Positions 6,747 through 7,210 of a DNA stretch of 7,210 bases are shown piece by piece. Numbering within the stretch: position 1 is the stretch's first letter; each line of letters starts with the position of its first letter. The notes beneath the pieces are model-generated. The model was not told where the DNA came from. It saw only the letters and a list, made by a program, of their open reading frames with translations, and searched no databases. Source of the DNA: Rhodospirillaceae bacterium (GTDB lineage: Bacteria > Pseudomonadota > Alphaproteobacteria > Rhodospirillales > Magnetospirillaceae); the NCBI GenBank assembly GCA_013349735.1, contig DUZC01000110.1, forward strand, positions 1 to 7,210, given 5' to 3'. The translations under genes were made by a program, and so were the position numbers.

Positions 6747-6757
6747 TTGTTACGCAA
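6747..6757. promoter_or_regulatory. TTG-N5-CAA site resembling the HupR binding motif
   Basis: The bases TTGTTACGCAA match TTG-N5-CAA, the site reported for the response regulator HupR upstream of Rhodobacter capsulatus hupS. It is the only such match I see in the intergenic region. It lies about 45 to 55 bases upstream of the start predicted from the sigma-54 element, closer than a usual enhancer. With six fixed bases a chance match in about 500 bases is not rare. Confidence 0.3.
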
Positions 6758-6768
6758 AAACAAAGCGT

Positions 6769-6782
6769 TACGGAATTCCGTA
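6769..6782. promoter_or_regulatory. Perfect 14-bp palindrome (candidate operator or activator site)
   Basis: TACGGAATTCCGTA is its own reverse complement over all 14 bases. It lies about 40 bases upstream of the sigma-54 -24 element, next to the TTG-N5-CAA site, with which it shares the sequence GTTACG (at 6749-6754 and 6767-6772). CGGAATT also recurs at 6732-6738. A dimeric regulator site is the natural reading; the protein is unknown. Confidence 0.4.
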
Positions 6783-6816
6783 CCTCGCTTAGCCTGCCCT
6801 GAGTGGAATTTATTCT

Positions 6817-6869
6817 TTCACACAGTGAACAGATACTTTGCACTTTGAGGAGTCATAGAAAAGTGAACA
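6817..6869. repeat. Short inverted and direct repeats upstream of the plus-strand small gene
   Basis: TTCAC-ACA-GTGAA (6817-6829) is an inverted repeat with 5-bp arms. AGTGAACA, which overlaps its right arm, occurs at 6824-6831 and again at 6862-6869, 38 bases apart. ACTTTGCACTTTG between them is a small tandem repeat. Together they could mark a regulator site for the divergent plus-strand genes, but each element is short enough to arise by chance. Confidence 0.25.
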
Positions 6870-6877
6870 AAAGACCC

Positions 6878-6906
6878 TTGCCGGATAAATTTGTTCCTGT
6901 TATGTT
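6878..6906 (+). promoter_or_regulatory. Possible sigma-70 type promoter for the divergent small gene
   Basis: TTGCCG (6878-6883) and TATGTT (6901-6906) are separated by 17 bases, each matching four of six consensus positions. A start near 6913 would leave a short leader holding the strong ribosome binding site of the gene at 6933. The match is moderate. Confidence 0.3.
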
Positions 6907-6932
6907 CTTTTTTAAAGCCAGAGGAGGACGTG

Positions 6933-7139
6933 ATGATTTACCCAAAGCCGCAATCCCTTTTTCACTATTTGACCAATGCCGGTGTTGCAATTCTGGTGGG
7001 GGTCATGTTCGCGGCCATCGGTCTTAACGCCGCCGCCGGTTGCGGCCAAAGCGATGGTCAGTGCATTTCCTATCATGATCTGACTTTGACACCCGATGGC
7101 AAAAAAATGGCCGCTGGTACAGAGCGACATGCGGGATAA
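6933..7139 (+). CDS. Small exported or membrane-anchored protein of unknown function
   Basis: A 68-residue protein transcribed away from the hydrogenase operon. GAGGAGG at 6921-6927, five bases before the ATG, is close to an ideal ribosome binding site and is the best evidence that the gene is real and starts here rather than at the in-frame ATG at 6891. Residues about 16-35 (NAGVAILVGVMFAAIGLNAA) form one hydrophobic segment, either a signal peptide or a membrane anchor. It is followed by AAAGCGQSDGQC, with two cysteines at 37 and 44. AAGC resembles a lipoprotein cleavage site but lacks the usual leucine at -3. The rest is a short hydrophilic tail. I do not recognise the family. It overlaps the next plus-strand ORF by 11 bases, suggesting a small operon. 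Any link to hydrogenase is only by position. Confidence 0.6.
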   Translation: MIYPKPQSLFHYLTNAGVAILVGVMFAAIGLNAAAGCGQSDGQCISYHDLTLTPDGKKMAAGTERHAG

Positions 7140-7163
7140 ACAAGCTGACCCAAAGCGATGGTC
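7046..7163 (+). repeat. 14-bp exact direct repeat
   Basis: CCAAAGCGATGGTC occurs at 7046-7059 inside the small gene and again at 7150-7163, 104 bases apart, near the start of the following ORF. The two copies are read in different frames (GQSDG versus PKRWS), so shared protein sequence does not explain them. The flanks do not match further. Confidence 0.5.
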
Positions 7164-7210
7164 CCTTGACGCCTCTGTTGGACACTTCACCTTAGTTGTG
7201 TTCGTGACAG
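7129..7210 (+). CDS. Start of an unrecognised gene running off the right edge
   Basis: An open frame starts at ATG 7129, inside the last codons of the preceding small gene and in another frame, and stays open to the window end (27 codons). The translation begins MRDKQADPKRWSLDASVGHF and then turns hydrophobic (TLVVFVT), as in a membrane protein with a short cytoplasmic head. The overlap arrangement suggests translational coupling. The upstream ribosome binding site is weak (CAGAGCGAC). Too little is visible to name a family, and the frame could still be chance. Confidence 0.4.
   Translation, partial: MRDKQADPKRWSLDASVGHFTLVVFVT

Larger units (their letters stand above)
6419..6932. other. Divergent intergenic control region
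   Basis: This 514-base stretch separates the hydrogenase operon from the plus-strand small genes. From right to left it holds a possible sigma-70 type promoter for the plus strand, a cluster of short repeats, a 14-bp palindrome, a TTG-N5-CAA site, a sigma-54 type promoter for the minus strand, and then a transcribed leader of about 280 bases containing a possible 50-codon ORF and a small GC-rich stem-loop at 6458-6476. I found no tRNA or recognisable riboswitch. Confidence 0.7.

Overview
The window is dominated by one minus-strand operon for a membrane-bound, periplasm-facing uptake [NiFe] hydrogenase of the Hyb (hydrogenase-2) layout. Transcription runs from about 6700 down past position 1. 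The order is small subunit (hybO), 16-cysteine ferredoxin-like subunit (hybA), ten-helix quinone-linked membrane subunit (hybB), NiFe large subunit (hybC), C-terminal maturation endopeptidase (hybD), HypC-family chaperone, and a HupK-family protein cut off by the left edge. The first six have the order and approximate lengths of the E. coli hyb cluster; HupK is instead known from alphaproteobacterial hup clusters. That mixture, the moderate-to-high GC and the candidate sigma-54 promoter suggest an alphaproteobacterium, perhaps of the Rhodospirillales. The placement is inference.

How the genes work together: HybO and HybC form the H2-oxidising core. HybO and HybA carry twin-arginine signals, and HybC has none, so it is presumably exported bound to HybO. 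Electrons would pass from the NiFe site through the three HybO clusters to the four HybA clusters and then via HybB to quinone. HybD removes a 15-residue tail from HybC after nickel insertion. The HypC-type protein and HupK serve active-site assembly. HybO has the ordinary four-cysteine proximal cluster, without the two extra cysteines of oxygen-tolerant enzymes.

The genes are tightly packed, with gaps of 3 to 14 bases or stop/start overlaps. The exception is a 75-base gap between hybC and hybD that holds a perfect 13-bp stem-loop, a likely attenuator or mRNA-processing site separating structural from maturation genes.

Positions 6419 to 6932 are the divergent control region. It holds a well-matched sigma-54 -24/-12 element on the minus strand, a TTG-N5-CAA site, a 14-bp perfect palindrome, shorter repeats, and a roughly 280-base leader with a possible 50-codon ORF. 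On the plus strand, 6933 to 7210 holds a small exported or membrane protein gene with a strong ribosome binding site, overlapping the start of a second ORF that leaves the window. I recognise neither. I see no RNA genes, insertion sequences or CRISPR arrays. Most of the window is a conventional hydrogenase operon; the interest lies in its control region, the HupK paralogue and the unknown divergent genes.
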